From Flavobacteriaceae bacterium YJPT1-3 (GTDB lineage Bacteria; Bacteroidota; Bacteroidia; Flavobacteriales; Flavobacteriaceae), in the NCBI GenBank assembly GCA_029866965.1, contig CP123444.1:1219501-1283500 (forward strand): a DNA stretch of 64,000 nucleotides, written 5' to 3'. Shown in pieces: positions 43,944 to 52,151 of this stretch. The notes below the pieces were generated by a model. The model did not search any database and was not told where the DNA came from. It was given only the letters and a program-made list of their open reading frames with translations. Every line of letters starts with the position of its first letter. The stretch's first letter is position 1. A program made the position numbers and the translations under genes.

Positions 43944-45203
43944 ATGGATATTTTTAAATTTGGAGGGGCCTCTGTCAAAGATGCCGCTGGCGTAAAAAAT
44001 GTAGTGCGTGTTTTAAACCTCACCGGAGCCAAGGAAAAAGTGGTTGTGGTATCGGCTATGGGGAAGACGACCAACGCTTTGGAAGGCATTATTCATCATT
44101 ACTTCAACAGCAAACATCAGCTTCCGGCAGCCATTCAGCAACTGGAAGATGATCATCTCCAGATCGTAGACCAACTTTTTCCTAAAGGACATTCCATTTT
44201 TGAACGGCTTAAAGGCCTGTTTGCGGAACTCAAGGGATTTCTCGCCTGGAACAAATCGCCTAATTATGATTTTGTTTACGATCAGGTGGTCTGTTATGGA
44301 GAACTATTGAGCACGGCCATCGTAAGTGCCTATTTGGAGCACGAGCAATTAAAGAACACCTGGCTGGATGCCCGGGATTTGATCAAAACCGATACCAGTC
44401 ATCGCGACGCCCAAGTAGACTGGGAATTAACCAAGAGTCGCATCAGCGCTGCCATTGATAAAAAAGGGCTCACCATCACCCAGGGGTTCATCGGCTCTGA
44501 GCCCAATAATTTTTCCACCACCTTAGGTCGTGAGGGTAGTGATTACACGGCGGCGATCTTCGCCTACTGTCTGGATGCCAATCAAGTCACCATTTGGAAA
44601 GATGTAGCCGGAGTACTTAACGGAGACCCCCGGGTGTTCGAGAATACACAGCTCTTGCATCAGATCTCTTACGAAGAAGCGATAGAACTGGCTTTCTATG
44701 GCGCCTCGGTTATTCATCCTAAAACGCTGCAACCCTTGCAGCGTAAAGAAATACCCTTGTTCGTCAAGTCTTTCCTCAAACCCGAAGATCAGGGAACCGC
44801 GGTGAGCAAAGGGCAACGATTGGTCCCGGAAGTGCCTTGTTTTATCGTGAAAAAGGAGCAGGTATTGATCTCGCTGTCGTCTTTGGACTTTTCGTTTATG
44901 GTGGAAGACAACATTGCTGAGGTATTCCAATTGCTGAGTAAGTACAAAATGAAAGTAGATCTGATCCAGAACTCGGCGATCAGCTTCTCGGTCTGCGTCA
45001 ACAATAAATTCAACAATTTGGAGGTCCTGGTCAACACCTTGAAAGCTAAATTTAAAGTCTCTGTGACTCCCAATGTATCGCTGTATACCATTCGTCACTT
45101 TGACGCCCAAGCCTTACAGTCGATTGAAAAGCAGAAAAAAGTATTGTTAAAACAAGTCACACAGGCCACGGTTCAACTGGTGGCTGCAGAACAGGGTGGC
45201 TAG
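43944..45203 (+). CDS. Aspartate kinase
   Basis: A 419-residue monofunctional aspartokinase, first step of the Lys/Met/Thr pathway. The N-terminal KFGGAS (5-10), TTLGREGSDYTAAI and WKDVAGVLNGDPRVF are characteristic of the kinase domain; the C-terminal region (about 300-419) holds ACT-type regulatory repeats (ISLSSLDFSFMVEDNIAEVF). Feedback control by an end product is likely but the effector is unknown. The OlsF-like gene follows after 45 bases. Confidence 0.93.
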   Translation: MDIFKFGGASVKDAAGVKNVVRVLNLTGAKEKVVVVSAMGKTTNALEGIIHHYFNSKHQLPAAIQQLEDDHLQIVDQLFPKGHSIFERLKGLFAELKGFLAWNKSPNYDFVYDQVVCYGELLSTAIVSAYLEHEQLKNTWLDARDLIKTDTSHRDAQVDWELTKSRISAAIDKKGLTITQGFIGSEPNNFSTTLGREGSDYTAAIFAYCLDANQVTIWKDVAGVLNGDPRVFENTQLLHQISYEEAIELAFYGASVIHPKTLQPLQRKEIPLFVKSFLKPEDQGTAVSKGQRLVPEVPCFIVKKEQVLISLSSLDFSFMVEDNIAEVFQLLSKYKMKVDLIQNSAISFSVCVNNKFNNLEVLVNTLKAKFKVSVTPNVSLYTIRHFDAQALQSIEKQKKVLLKQVTQATVQLVAAEQGG

Positions 45204-45248
45204 TCGCTATTTTCCTATCTTTACCCGGAACGTCAATCAATCAACTAC

Positions 45249-47069
45249 ATGGGATTAGTTACCGCAAAGGAAGTTTCAAAGGCCATTAATGTAGATGGCC
45301 TGGGCCCGATAGGGACCTTCCTGGGTTGGAGTTTGATGCGCGTACTAAAGATCCATAAGGCCAATAAAATTTATGACAAGCACAAGCATCTGGAGGGTCT
45401 TGAATTCCTGAATGCCTTGCTTGACGAATTTGAAATCCGTTTTGAAATCCCGGAGGAAGATCTGAAGCGCCTTCCAAAATCTGGCAGTTACATCACCATT
45501 TCCAATCATCCGTTGGGCGGAATTGACGGTATTCTTTTGCTTAAGCTCATGTTGGAACAACGGACCGATTTTAAGATCATCGCCAACTTTCTCCTGCATC
45601 GCATCGAGCCTCTGAAACCCTTTGTGATGCCGGTCAATCCTTTTGAAACCCGAAAAGATGCCAAGTCGAGTCTAATGGGCTTTAAGCAGGCCATTCAACA
45701 CCTACGTGATGATCATCCGCTGGGTATATTCCCCGCGGGAGAGGTGTCAACCTACCGGGATGATAAACTGATCATCGACCGACCCTGGGAACCGGCAGCC
45801 ATGAAATTGATCAAAAAGGCGGAAGTGCCCGTGGTTCCCATTTATTTTCATGCCAAGAATAGCCGACTTTTCTATAAGTTGTCACAGTTGAGTGAAACCC
45901 TGCGTACGGCCAAGCTACCCTCTGAACTACTGACACAAAAGAACAGGGTCATCAAGGTGCGTATTGGTAATCCCATCAGTGTAGCGGTTCAAAACGAACA
46001 CGAGTCTCTGGATGATTTTACGGAGTTTTTGCGAACCAAAACCTATATGCTCGCTAAAACTTTTGAAAAGAAACGCCTGATCGAAAAACTGCCCACTTCC
46101 CTCAAGCCTCCGGCGGCTCCAAAAAAGATCATCACCTCGGTGAGCAGCGATCTCCTGAAAACAGAGATCGAACAATTACGCGCCAAAGAGCGCCGCCTGC
46201 TACAAAGCAAGAACTACGAGGTGTTTCTGGCTCCGGCAGAGGAGATGCCCAATATATTGAAGGAAATCGGCCGGTTGCGGGAAATCACCTTCCGGGAAGT
46301 GGGTGAAGGGACCAACGAGGCGATCGATCTGGACCAGTTTGACACCTATTACCATCATATGTTCCTGTGGGACGAAGATGCCCAATGCCTGGCGGGGGCC
46401 TACCGCATGGGATTAGGAAAGGAGATCTACGAAAAGTACGGGATCAACGGATTCTATCTGCAGGACCTCTTTCGCTTTGAACCGGAATTGCACAAAATGA
46501 TGAGCGAGTCGATTGAAATGGGACGTGCCTTCATCATTAAAGAATATCAACAAAAACCCATGCCTTTGTTCCTGCTTTGGAAGGGAATCGTGCATACCAC
46601 CCTCCGCTATCCGGAGCATAAGTACCTGATTGGGGGGGTGAGTATCAGCAATCAATTCTCCAATTTCTCTAAATCGTTGATGATCGAGTTTATGAAATCT
46701 CATTACTACGATCCATATGTGGCGCAATACATCAGGCCCAAAAAAGAATTTAAGGTGAAACTGAAGGATGCTGATAAAGAATTTGTGTTTGATGAAAGTG
46801 AAGCCGACTTGAACAAATTCGACCGACTGATCGAAGAAATGGAGCCCGGAAATCTCCGCCTCCCCGTGTTGATCAAAAAATACATCAAACAAAATGCAAA
46901 AGTGGTGGCCTTTAACGTGGATCCTCTATTCAATAATTCTGTTGATGGACTCATGTATATCCGCATCGCTGATCTTCCGGAAGATACCGTAAAGCCGGTG
47001 ATGGAAGAATTTCAAGCCGAACTGGAGCAGAAATACGGTCTTAAAGCTCAGGATCAGGAAAAGGAATAG
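45249..47069 (+). CDS. Fused PlsC-type and OlsB-like acyltransferase (OlsF-like)
   Basis: A 606-residue two-domain acyltransferase. The N-terminal half is a PlsC-type domain with the HX4D site in ISNHPLGGID and GIFPAGEVS; the C-terminal half is OlsB/hemolysin-type GNAT (LREITFREVGEGTNEAIDLD, ESIEMGRAFI, GGVSISNQFSNFSKSLM). This order fits OlsF, which makes ornithine lipid by N- and O-acylation in flavobacteria and Serratia. Alternatively it acylates another amino-lipid. TATCTTTA at 45216-45223 is a possible -7 box. It converges with the ars operon, 2 bases apart. Confidence 0.82.
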   Translation: MGLVTAKEVSKAINVDGLGPIGTFLGWSLMRVLKIHKANKIYDKHKHLEGLEFLNALLDEFEIRFEIPEEDLKRLPKSGSYITISNHPLGGIDGILLLKLMLEQRTDFKIIANFLLHRIEPLKPFVMPVNPFETRKDAKSSLMGFKQAIQHLRDDHPLGIFPAGEVSTYRDDKLIIDRPWEPAAMKLIKKAEVPVVPIYFHAKNSRLFYKLSQLSETLRTAKLPSELLTQKNRVIKVRIGNPISVAVQNEHESLDDFTEFLRTKTYMLAKTFEKKRLIEKLPTSLKPPAAPKKIITSVSSDLLKTEIEQLRAKERRLLQSKNYEVFLAPAEEMPNILKEIGRLREITFREVGEGTNEAIDLDQFDTYYHHMFLWDEDAQCLAGAYRMGLGKEIYEKYGINGFYLQDLFRFEPELHKMMSESIEMGRAFIIKEYQQKPMPLFLLWKGIVHTTLRYPEHKYLIGGVSISNQFSNFSKSLMIEFMKSHYYDPYVAQYIRPKKEFKVKLKDADKEFVFDESEADLNKFDRLIEEMEPGNLRLPVLIKKYIKQNAKVVAFNVDPLFNNSVDGLMYIRIADLPEDTVKPVMEEFQAELEQKYGLKAQDQEKE

Positions 47070-47071
47070 GC

Positions 47072-47503
47072 TTAAAACTCCCGGGCGACGAATTCCTGGC
47101 AAAACTGTTTGATCTCTTCCCTTGCTTTCGCGAAAGCGATCTCACGCTCTTTCTCAGTGCCGGATACTTTAGAGGGGTCGAAGAAATTCTGATGAAGGCG
47201 CTTGGCCCTTGGAGCATAGATCACCGGACAATTTTCTTGAGCATGGTCACAGACCGTGATGATGAAATCCCAGTCGATTTCAGCATATTCATCTACATGG
47301 TTGGAGGTGTGCTGGGAAATATCGATGCCTGCTTGGGCCATCGTCGAGACCGCTCCGGGATTTAATCCATGGGTTTCAATTCCTGCACTATATACGCTAG
47401 CCTCATTCGCGTGTCCTGAATGCTTGAGGAAGTGATTTAAAAAGCCGTGAGCCATCTGACTGCGGCAGCTGTTGCCCGTGCACAGGACTAAAATATGCTT
47501 CAT
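47072..47503 (-). CDS. Arsenate reductase / low-molecular-weight tyrosine phosphatase family
   Basis: A 143-residue protein of the LMW phosphatase fold. The active loop is C-x5-R: Cys8 to Arg14 in LCTGNSCRSQ, and the acid Asp lies in NFFDPSK. The context behind arsR indicates an ArsC-type arsenate reductase. It is the last gene of the ars operon, 2 bases after the acetyltransferase gene. AFAKA near the C-terminus is encoded by the palindrome. Confidence 0.88.
   Translation of the reverse strand: MKHILVLCTGNSCRSQMAHGFLNHFLKHSGHANEASVYSAGIETHGLNPGAVSTMAQAGIDISQHTSNHVDEYAEIDWDFIITVCDHAQENCPVIYAPRAKRLHQNFFDPSKVSGTEKEREIAFAKAREEIKQFCQEFVAREF
47124..47137. repeat. Palindrome GCTTTCGCGAAAGC, copy 7 (exact)
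   Basis: Exact 14-mer inside the arsenate reductase-like gene; reads AFAKA. Confidence 0.95.
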
Positions 47504-47505
47504 GT

Positions 47506-47994
47506 TTAAATGCCTACAATTTTACTTCTACGTTCAAAGAGGAGGTTGTCGTACCAGGCTCCATTCAACTGGGCTATGCGCTCTCTGCGGCCTAATTGCC
47601 TAAATCCGAGGCTCTCGTGCAAGGCTATACTCCCTTTATTTTGTGGAAAGATACTGGCGGTCAGTGTCCAGAATCCGTACTCTTCGCTAACGGTGATCAG
47701 TGCTTCCAGCAGCAATTTTCCGTAGCCTTTGCCACGAAATCGCGGATCCAGATAAATACTGACTTCGGCAACTCCTTGATATACGGCTCTTTTGGAGGTA
47801 GCGGAAAGTCCCGCCCAACCAATCAGTTGATCCCCCTCGAAGGCCACCAGTCGACCTGCCTTCAGCATACGTTGATTCCAAACTTCATACTGAGGGACTA
47901 AGGTCTCGAAGGTAGCCATGCCGGTAGCAATGCCTTCTTCATAAATACGGGCGATCTCCGGATAATCCTCTTTGCGAAAGTTTCGAATATGCAC
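47506..47994 (-). CDS. GNAT acetyltransferase of the ars operon (ArsN-like)
   Basis: A 162-residue GNAT protein similar to phosphinothricin acetyltransferases: RIYEEGIATGMATFET near the N-terminus, the acetyl-CoA loop DPRFRGKGYGKLLLEAL and HESLGFRQLGRRE. Members encoded in ars operons are called ArsN and can acetylate organoarsenicals or phosphinothricin-like herbicides; which applies is not visible. It lies 15 bases after the DUF6428 gene. Confidence 0.82.
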   Translation of the reverse strand: MHIRNFRKEDYPEIARIYEEGIATGMATFETLVPQYEVWNQRMLKAGRLVAFEGDQLIGWAGLSATSKRAVYQGVAEVSIYLDPRFRGKGYGKLLLEALITVSEEYGFWTLTASIFPQNKGSIALHESLGFRQLGRRERIAQLNGAWYDNLLFERRSKIVGI

Positions 47995-48009
47995 AATCCT
48001 TTTCTTTTT

Positions 48010-48498
48010 TTAGCAACAACCAGAACCGGGAGCGCAGATGTTTGCAGTGCTCCTTATTTTTTCTTCAGGGAGAACACAAACATCCTTCGCTTTGCAATCG
48101 GTGATCGAAGGGGAGAGGTGAATGAATACTTTTTGGTCTTCCATTCGTACGTCGTCTACGCGCAGCTGGGCTGTGGGGAAGCGCTCGTTACCGTATTCAA
48201 ATTTTATCTCCGCCTCCTCCACAAAGGCTTTAATTTGTGCTACGGTATCAAAGATTTTTAGCGCTTTTCGCGAAAGCATGGGTGTAGTGGTTGGAGCAGC
48301 CTCAGTGGGTTCCCAGAGCTGAACGATGGTCTCTTTCCAGGCATCACTGCGGCCGCCACAATCTACAGCATCTATGGTGAGATGCTTGACCTCAGTAATG
48401 TGATAGTCGGGCCGTACCCACTGGCCGGGGGCGTATTGAAAGTGCAGTTCTGCCTCAGGGTGGTTCTGAAGTTTCGAAAGGAAGGTTTTTGTTTTCAT
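48010..48498 (-). CDS. DUF6428 family Cys-rich protein of the ars operon
   Basis: A 162-residue protein of the DUF6428 type found beside arsR in Bacteroidota. The C-terminal 32 residues carry six Cys (TDCKAKDVCV, ICAPGSGCC), which could bind arsenite, but no function is established. The ATG at 48498 overlaps the arsR stop (ATGA), so translation is coupled. A TTG at 48507 was rejected. A two-mismatch copy of the palindrome at 48264-48277 encodes LSRK. Confidence 0.72.
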   Translation of the reverse strand: MKTKTFLSKLQNHPEAELHFQYAPGQWVRPDYHITEVKHLTIDAVDCGGRSDAWKETIVQLWEPTEAAPTTTPMLSRKALKIFDTVAQIKAFVEEAEIKFEYGNERFPTAQLRVDDVRMEDQKVFIHLSPSITDCKAKDVCVLPEEKIRSTANICAPGSGCC

Positions 48499-48821
48499 GA
48501 GCAGCAATCGATTTTAGTTTGATTGAAAAAAGAATTGAAGAGCGATTTGATGCCTTCCATTTTCTCAGCGTTCAGGCAATAGCAGACGCTTTTTCCTTGA
48601 AATTCCCCTTGCAGTAAGCCCGCATCGCGGATTACCTTTAAATGTTGGGAGGTCGTGGGTTGAGAAAGACCGATATGTTCAGAGATATCGGTACAGATAC
48701 AGGCATCACTCTTACTGATGTATTCAATGATGGCTACCCGTGCCGGATGCGCAAATACCTTAGCGATTTCGGCAATTTCAAGGTGCTTTTGCTGATGAAT
48801 GTCCAATCGGGAGGCCCCCAT
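48495..48821 (-). CDS. arsR: ArsR-family transcriptional repressor
   Basis: A 108-residue winged-helix repressor. VFAHPARVAIIEYI, the metalloid site region DACICTDIS with Cys-x-Cys, and the recognition helix SQPTTSQHLKVIRDAGLL are typical of ArsR; the C-terminus adds a CC pair. It should release DNA on binding arsenite. It leads the operon arsR-DUF6428-GNAT-arsC. A promoter with an overlapping palindrome lies upstream. No efflux pump (ArsB/Acr3) is encoded here. Confidence 0.9.
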   Translation of the reverse strand: MGASRLDIHQQKHLEIAEIAKVFAHPARVAIIEYISKSDACICTDISEHIGLSQPTTSQHLKVIRDAGLLQGEFQGKSVCYCLNAEKMEGIKSLFNSFFNQTKIDCCS

Positions 48822-48837
48822 AGTATCCTATTTGAAG

Positions 48838-48868
48838 CAAATATGAAAAATAAAATGTATTATTGCAA
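48838..48868 (-). promoter_or_regulatory. Promoter of the ars operon
   Basis: On the minus strand TTG (48866-48868), 20 bases, then CATATTTG (48838-48845): a -33/-7 pair with one mismatch in the -7 element. It lies 17 bases before the arsR ATG. Confidence 0.65.
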
Positions 48869-48870
48869 TA
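48861..48870. promoter_or_regulatory. Candidate ArsR operator
   Basis: TATTGCAATA is a perfect 10-bp palindrome covering the -33 element of the ars promoter, a position from which ArsR could block transcription. Confidence 0.5.
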
Positions 48871-48894
48871 TTACGATGTTAAAATGAATAAAAA

Positions 48895-48919
48895 AGTCTG
48901 CCCGGTTTAAGAGCAGACC
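48895..48919 (-). terminator. Terminator of the TM2 protein gene
   Basis: GTCTGC (48896-48901) pairs with GCAGAC (48913-48918); on the minus strand the stem is followed by TTTTT. It lies 8 bases beyond the TM2 gene stop and also insulates it from the ars promoter. Confidence 0.65.
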
Positions 48920-48926
48920 TAATCTT

Positions 48927-49298
48927 TTAGAACCAGGGCTTTCTGCCGATCTGGTAGGTCCTATAAAACTCATCATCAGTCTTGGTCAGATAAATAATGC
49001 CTTCAACCACGCCAATGATCCAGGACACTGCTGAGGTGATTCCGCAGGTGAAAATACCCAGAATACCCAGTAATAATAGGATGACTCCTTCTTTGGTATA
49101 GCCGAGAATGAATTTATGGATGCCTAGACTACCTAAGAGAATGGCGAGAATACCGGATAGAATTTTCTTGTTCTCTCCACCCTGGGTGGTCTCATTCCAG
49201 CTTTCTTTAAATTCTTTAGCCGATTCTTTAGCCTCGTTAGAAAATTCTTTGGCCTTTTCAGAGGCTTTCTCTCCAAAATCTTTATGCTCTTCACTCAT
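48927..49298 (-). CDS. TM2 domain membrane protein
   Basis: A 123-residue protein: a charged helical N-terminus of about 42 residues rich in Lys/Glu, then a TM2 domain with two membrane helices (KILSGILAILLGSLGIHKFI, GVILLLLGILGIFTCGITSA) and a short tail TDDEFYRTY. TM2 proteins are widespread small membrane proteins of unclear function. It appears monocistronic with its own terminator. Confidence 0.88.
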   Translation of the reverse strand: MSEEHKDFGEKASEKAKEFSNEAKESAKEFKESWNETTQGGENKKILSGILAILLGSLGIHKFILGYTKEGVILLLLGILGIFTCGITSAVSWIIGVVEGIIYLTKTDDEFYRTYQIGRKPWF

Positions 49299-49341
49299 CT
49301 TTATTCGTATTTGGTTGTTTACTCTAAACTACAAAAAAATC

Positions 49342-49728
49342 TTATAGAAAGGCCTTATCTATGGGTTCCCAAAGCTCAATTTTATTGCCTTCCAAATCTT
49401 GGATATACCCAAACTTACCGTAATCATATTCTTCGATCGCGCCCAGTACGGTCACACCTTCGCTACGTAAAAGCTTTAGCAATTCTTCCAGATTTTCCAC
49501 CCGGTAATTGAACATGAACGGCTTGTCGCTAGGCTGAAAATAGCTGGTATCTTGCGCAAAAGGGCTCCATTGGGTGCTGCATTTATTGCCCTGTTCATCC
49601 CGCCACCAAAAAGTCCAGCCGTAGTCGTCAGTGGCGAGTCCGAGATGCCTTTTATACCAGGCCTTGACCGCGTCCGGGTCCTTGCATTTGAAAAATACGC
49701 CTCCAATTCCGGTTACTCTCTTTTCCAT
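49342..49728 (-). CDS. VOC family protein (glyoxalase-like)
   Basis: A 128-residue vicinal-oxygen-chelate protein: TGIGGVFFKCKDPDAVKAWY at the N-terminus, and a C-terminal YDYGKFGYIQDLEGNKIELWEP with the conserved metal Glu. It is not closely like the PhnB-type protein at 32826. It starts 16 bases inside the end of the MarR gene, so it is probably under that regulator's control, possibly a detoxification or resistance function. Confidence 0.85.
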   Translation of the reverse strand: MEKRVTGIGGVFFKCKDPDAVKAWYKRHLGLATDDYGWTFWWRDEQGNKCSTQWSPFAQDTSYFQPSDKPFMFNYRVENLEELLKLLRSEGVTVLGAIEEYDYGKFGYIQDLEGNKIELWEPIDKAFL

Positions 49729-50327
49729 GGGATGTTGGTTTTTACTTGTAATGATTCGTGTTCAGAGCACTCCAATCGGATCTCTTCTATGGGCAATGGT
49801 TTTCGAAGTGCCATGCAGAAGGACCGCGCACCATCTGTTCTGCGATTACCACAATTGTAACAATGGCGTTCCAACGGGAGTTTTTGCTCTTTTTTAAGTC
49901 CGTGTAGCAGTCCGGTCAGGGTTTCGTAAAATGATATTTTTCGCTCTTCGGGAATGGTATATAGCAGATCCAGTAAAGGGCGTTGATAATCCTGAAGCTC
50001 TTCGATATTCTGTTCTCCTTTTCGCGTAAGCGCGATCGCAAAACTGCGGGCATCTCCGGTATCGCGTTGCTTTTCGATCAGTTTCTTCTGCTCCAGAATA
50101 CGAACGGTCTCGCTCATGGTTGCTTTGGTCATGCCAAATTCGCGAGCCAACACGCCCACCTTATTTTCTTTGCGTCCGTGCCCCGCGATAAACAAGAGGA
50201 CCCGGATCTGAATTGGCGTTAATTGAAATTTCTTTGACTGCTCCCAAAGCAGCAATTTATAGGCTTCGTAAATTTTTTCGAGCCCGAAAGTGAGCTGCTG
50301 GTGAAAGGACTGATCCTGAACGATCAT
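49713..50327 (-). CDS. MarR-family regulator with C-terminal Cys cluster
   Basis: A 204-residue protein. Residues about 10-140 are a MarR winged helix (LTPIQIRVLLFIAGHG, GMTKATMSETVRILEQK, DTGDARSFAIALTRKG). The last about 50 residues form an extra region with CYNCGNRRTDGARSFC and a further Cys near EIRLECSEH, which could be a redox or metal sensor. The ATG at 50327 is used; longer frames lack support. It overlaps the downstream VOC gene, and an inverted repeat upstream could be its operator. Confidence 0.82.
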   Translation of the reverse strand: MIVQDQSFHQQLTFGLEKIYEAYKLLLWEQSKKFQLTPIQIRVLLFIAGHGRKENKVGVLAREFGMTKATMSETVRILEQKKLIEKQRDTGDARSFAIALTRKGEQNIEELQDYQRPLLDLLYTIPEERKISFYETLTGLLHGLKKEQKLPLERHCYNCGNRRTDGARSFCMALRKPLPIEEIRLECSEHESLQVKTNIPWKRE

Positions 50328-50359
50328 ACGGACTAGGCTTGAGTGTGTAGCGATAAAGT

Positions 50360-50374
50360 TAGTTAAACAAACTA
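50360..50374. promoter_or_regulatory. Possible MarR operator
   Basis: TAGTT-AAACA-AACTA, a 5-5-5 inverted repeat about 33 bases upstream of the MarR gene start, next to a TAACTTTA element on the minus strand. Confidence 0.35.
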
Positions 50375-50409
50375 CACAACGCAAGGAATTTTAGCGAGAA
50401 AAGTCTCAA

Positions 50410-51351
50410 CTATCCCGCGTCTAGCGCAAGGATCTTATCGACAATGACCTGAGCCAATTTTACTTTGCTCTCCTGCGTCCATCCTGCGATATGCGGACTG
50501 ACGATCACGTTAGGAAATGTCAAAAGTTCTTGAAGAATGCCGGATGGTTTCGATCCCTGAAACAGTTTCTCAAAAGAATCCTGTTCGAATTCTAAAACAT
50601 CCAGGCCGGCGCCTTTGATCTGACCGGACTTCAGTGCATCAACCAGATCGCTCGTGACCACGCTTTTACCGCGGGCGGTATTGATCAAATAGAACGGTTT
50701 GGAAAAGGCTTGGATAAAATGGGCATCTACCATCTTATCAGTTCGTGGAGTCCAGGGAGTATGTAAACTCAAAACGTCTGCCCGTTGTTGAAGCGTGGTT
50801 AGGGACACTTGCTTAGCAAATTCGTCACCCAGGTCTGGCAGGATGTCGTAAAACAACACTTCACAATTAAATCCTTTAAGTTTTTTGGCGAAGGCCTTAC
50901 CCATATTTCCATAACCAATCAAGCCTACCGTTTTCCCTTCCAATTCCATACCGCGATTCGCCTCGCGATTCCAGTTGCCTGCTTTAACTTCCCGATCGGC
51001 GATCAGGAGCTTATTGGTCAGGGCCAACAGCAAACCCAGTGCGTGCTCTCCTACCGCGTTGCGGTTGCCTTCCGGCGAATTGATCAGGATAATGCCCTTC
51101 TGCACAGCATAATCCGTATCGATACTTTCCAGCCCTGCACCCACACGCGCGATGAATCGTAGATCAGGAGCAGCATCCATAAAGGCTTGGTCCAACCTAA
51201 ACCGACTTCGAATGACGATACCTTCAATGCCTTCCAATTGCTTCATGACATCCGCTTTATCAGCGGTATATTCCTGCATATTGTCATGGCCCGCTTGTTC
51301 CAGTTGTTCCAGCAGTAAGGGATGATTTTTATCCAGATGGAGAATTTTCAT
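50410..51351 (-). CDS. D-isomer-specific 2-hydroxyacid dehydrogenase
   Basis: A 313-residue NAD-dependent dehydrogenase. The Rossmann motif is GLIGYGNMGKAF; catalytic residues of the family appear as NTARGKSVV (Arg), the Glu in LDVLEFE and His in SPHIAGWT. It resembles phosphoglycerate dehydrogenase-like enzymes but lacks an ACT or serine-binding domain, so the substrate is open. It begins directly after the cupin stop, in a unit thioesterase-cupin-dehydrogenase. Confidence 0.85.
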   Translation of the reverse strand: MKILHLDKNHPLLLEQLEQAGHDNMQEYTADKADVMKQLEGIEGIVIRSRFRLDQAFMDAAPDLRFIARVGAGLESIDTDYAVQKGIILINSPEGNRNAVGEHALGLLLALTNKLLIADREVKAGNWNREANRGMELEGKTVGLIGYGNMGKAFAKKLKGFNCEVLFYDILPDLGDEFAKQVSLTTLQQRADVLSLHTPWTPRTDKMVDAHFIQAFSKPFYLINTARGKSVVTSDLVDALKSGQIKGAGLDVLEFEQDSFEKLFQGSKPSGILQELLTFPNVIVSPHIAGWTQESKVKLAQVIVDKILALDAG

Positions 51352-51717
51352 TTAGATCCTGGGATAAGAGGTTTGTGTCTTTTCGTGCGCTACCTCGCCG
51401 GTATGAAGGGTAGTCAGCTTTTCAAAAAGCAGAAGATGTACTTCTTCTCCTTCCTTCGTCATGGGACAATGTTCAACGCCTTTAGGCACCACAATGAGCT
51501 CGCCTTCTTGAACACGCTGTTCGCTGTCGCGAAATTTCATGATCAAGGTCCCTTTCAAGACCTGAAAAAGTTCGTCTTCCTGCTCGTGTTGGTGCCAAAC
51601 AAATTCGCCACTGATCTTGGCCAGCAGGACTTGCATATCATCCACCACGGCGATCTGGTGAGGATGCCAGTGCTGACTGAAACGGCTTAATTTCTCGTTG
51701 AGATTAATGGTCTTCAT
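51352..51717 (-). CDS. Small cupin protein
   Basis: A 121-residue single-domain cupin. Metal-binding cupin motifs are visible as HQHEQEDELFQVLKG and GELIVVPKGVEHCP. Enzymatic or binding role unknown. The ATG at 51717 overlaps the thioesterase gene by 14 bases; its stop adjoins the dehydrogenase ATG, so the three genes form one transcript. Confidence 0.85.
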   Translation of the reverse strand: MKTINLNEKLSRFSQHWHPHQIAVVDDMQVLLAKISGEFVWHQHEQEDELFQVLKGTLIMKFRDSEQRVQEGELIVVPKGVEHCPMTKEGEEVHLLLFEKLTTLHTGEVAHEKTQTSYPRI

Positions 51718-52150
51718 CTGCGTCTTCAAAAAAGAGTTCAACAATCTCCTCAGGAACCCGCTTGGGTTTTCCTTGAGGCAAGGTGATCAGGCACCAATTC
51801 GTTTTGGCTTCGGCGATCAGCTTTTGATCAGAAGGCCGGGTGATCAGTGTATGACGTTCACTGCGTACCCCGCTGAATTGCTCGACCCAGGTCTCCAGCT
51901 GCAGGCTATCGCCTGCGTAAGCCGGATTCTTATAGGCGATATAATGATTGAGGGCAACCCAGGCCCATTCGGATTGTTGGGCTTGCATTGCAGTTCCGTA
52001 TTCGGGATACTTATTTTGGGTCGCAGCTGCCCAGTGGGCCTCTGCAATATCCTGTACCCATTGCAGGTAGATCACATTATTGACATGTCCCAGCTGATCG
52101 ATGGCCGATTTTGGGACTTCCAGGGTGTATTCGAATTTGCGCGGCTTCAC
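51704..52150 (-). CDS. Acyl-CoA thioesterase (4HBT hotdog fold)
   Basis: A 148-residue hotdog-fold thioesterase of the 4-hydroxybenzoyl-CoA thioesterase/YbgC type: IDQLGHVNNVIYLQWVQDI carries the conserved catalytic Asp-equivalent region, followed by LQLETWVEQF. It hydrolyses an acyl-CoA of unknown chain. It lies 1 base after the MgtE stop on the same strand and overlaps the cupin gene. Confidence 0.85.
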   Translation of the reverse strand: MKPRKFEYTLEVPKSAIDQLGHVNNVIYLQWVQDIAEAHWAAATQNKYPEYGTAMQAQQSEWAWVALNHYIAYKNPAYAGDSLQLETWVEQFSGVRSERHTLITRPSDQKLIAEAKTNWCLITLPQGKPKRVPEEIVELFFEDADEDH

Positions 52151-52151
52151 T

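Noticed and set aside
44523-45110. A 195-codon minus-strand frame opposite aspartate kinase
   Set aside because: Antisense shadow of a strongly conserved enzyme.
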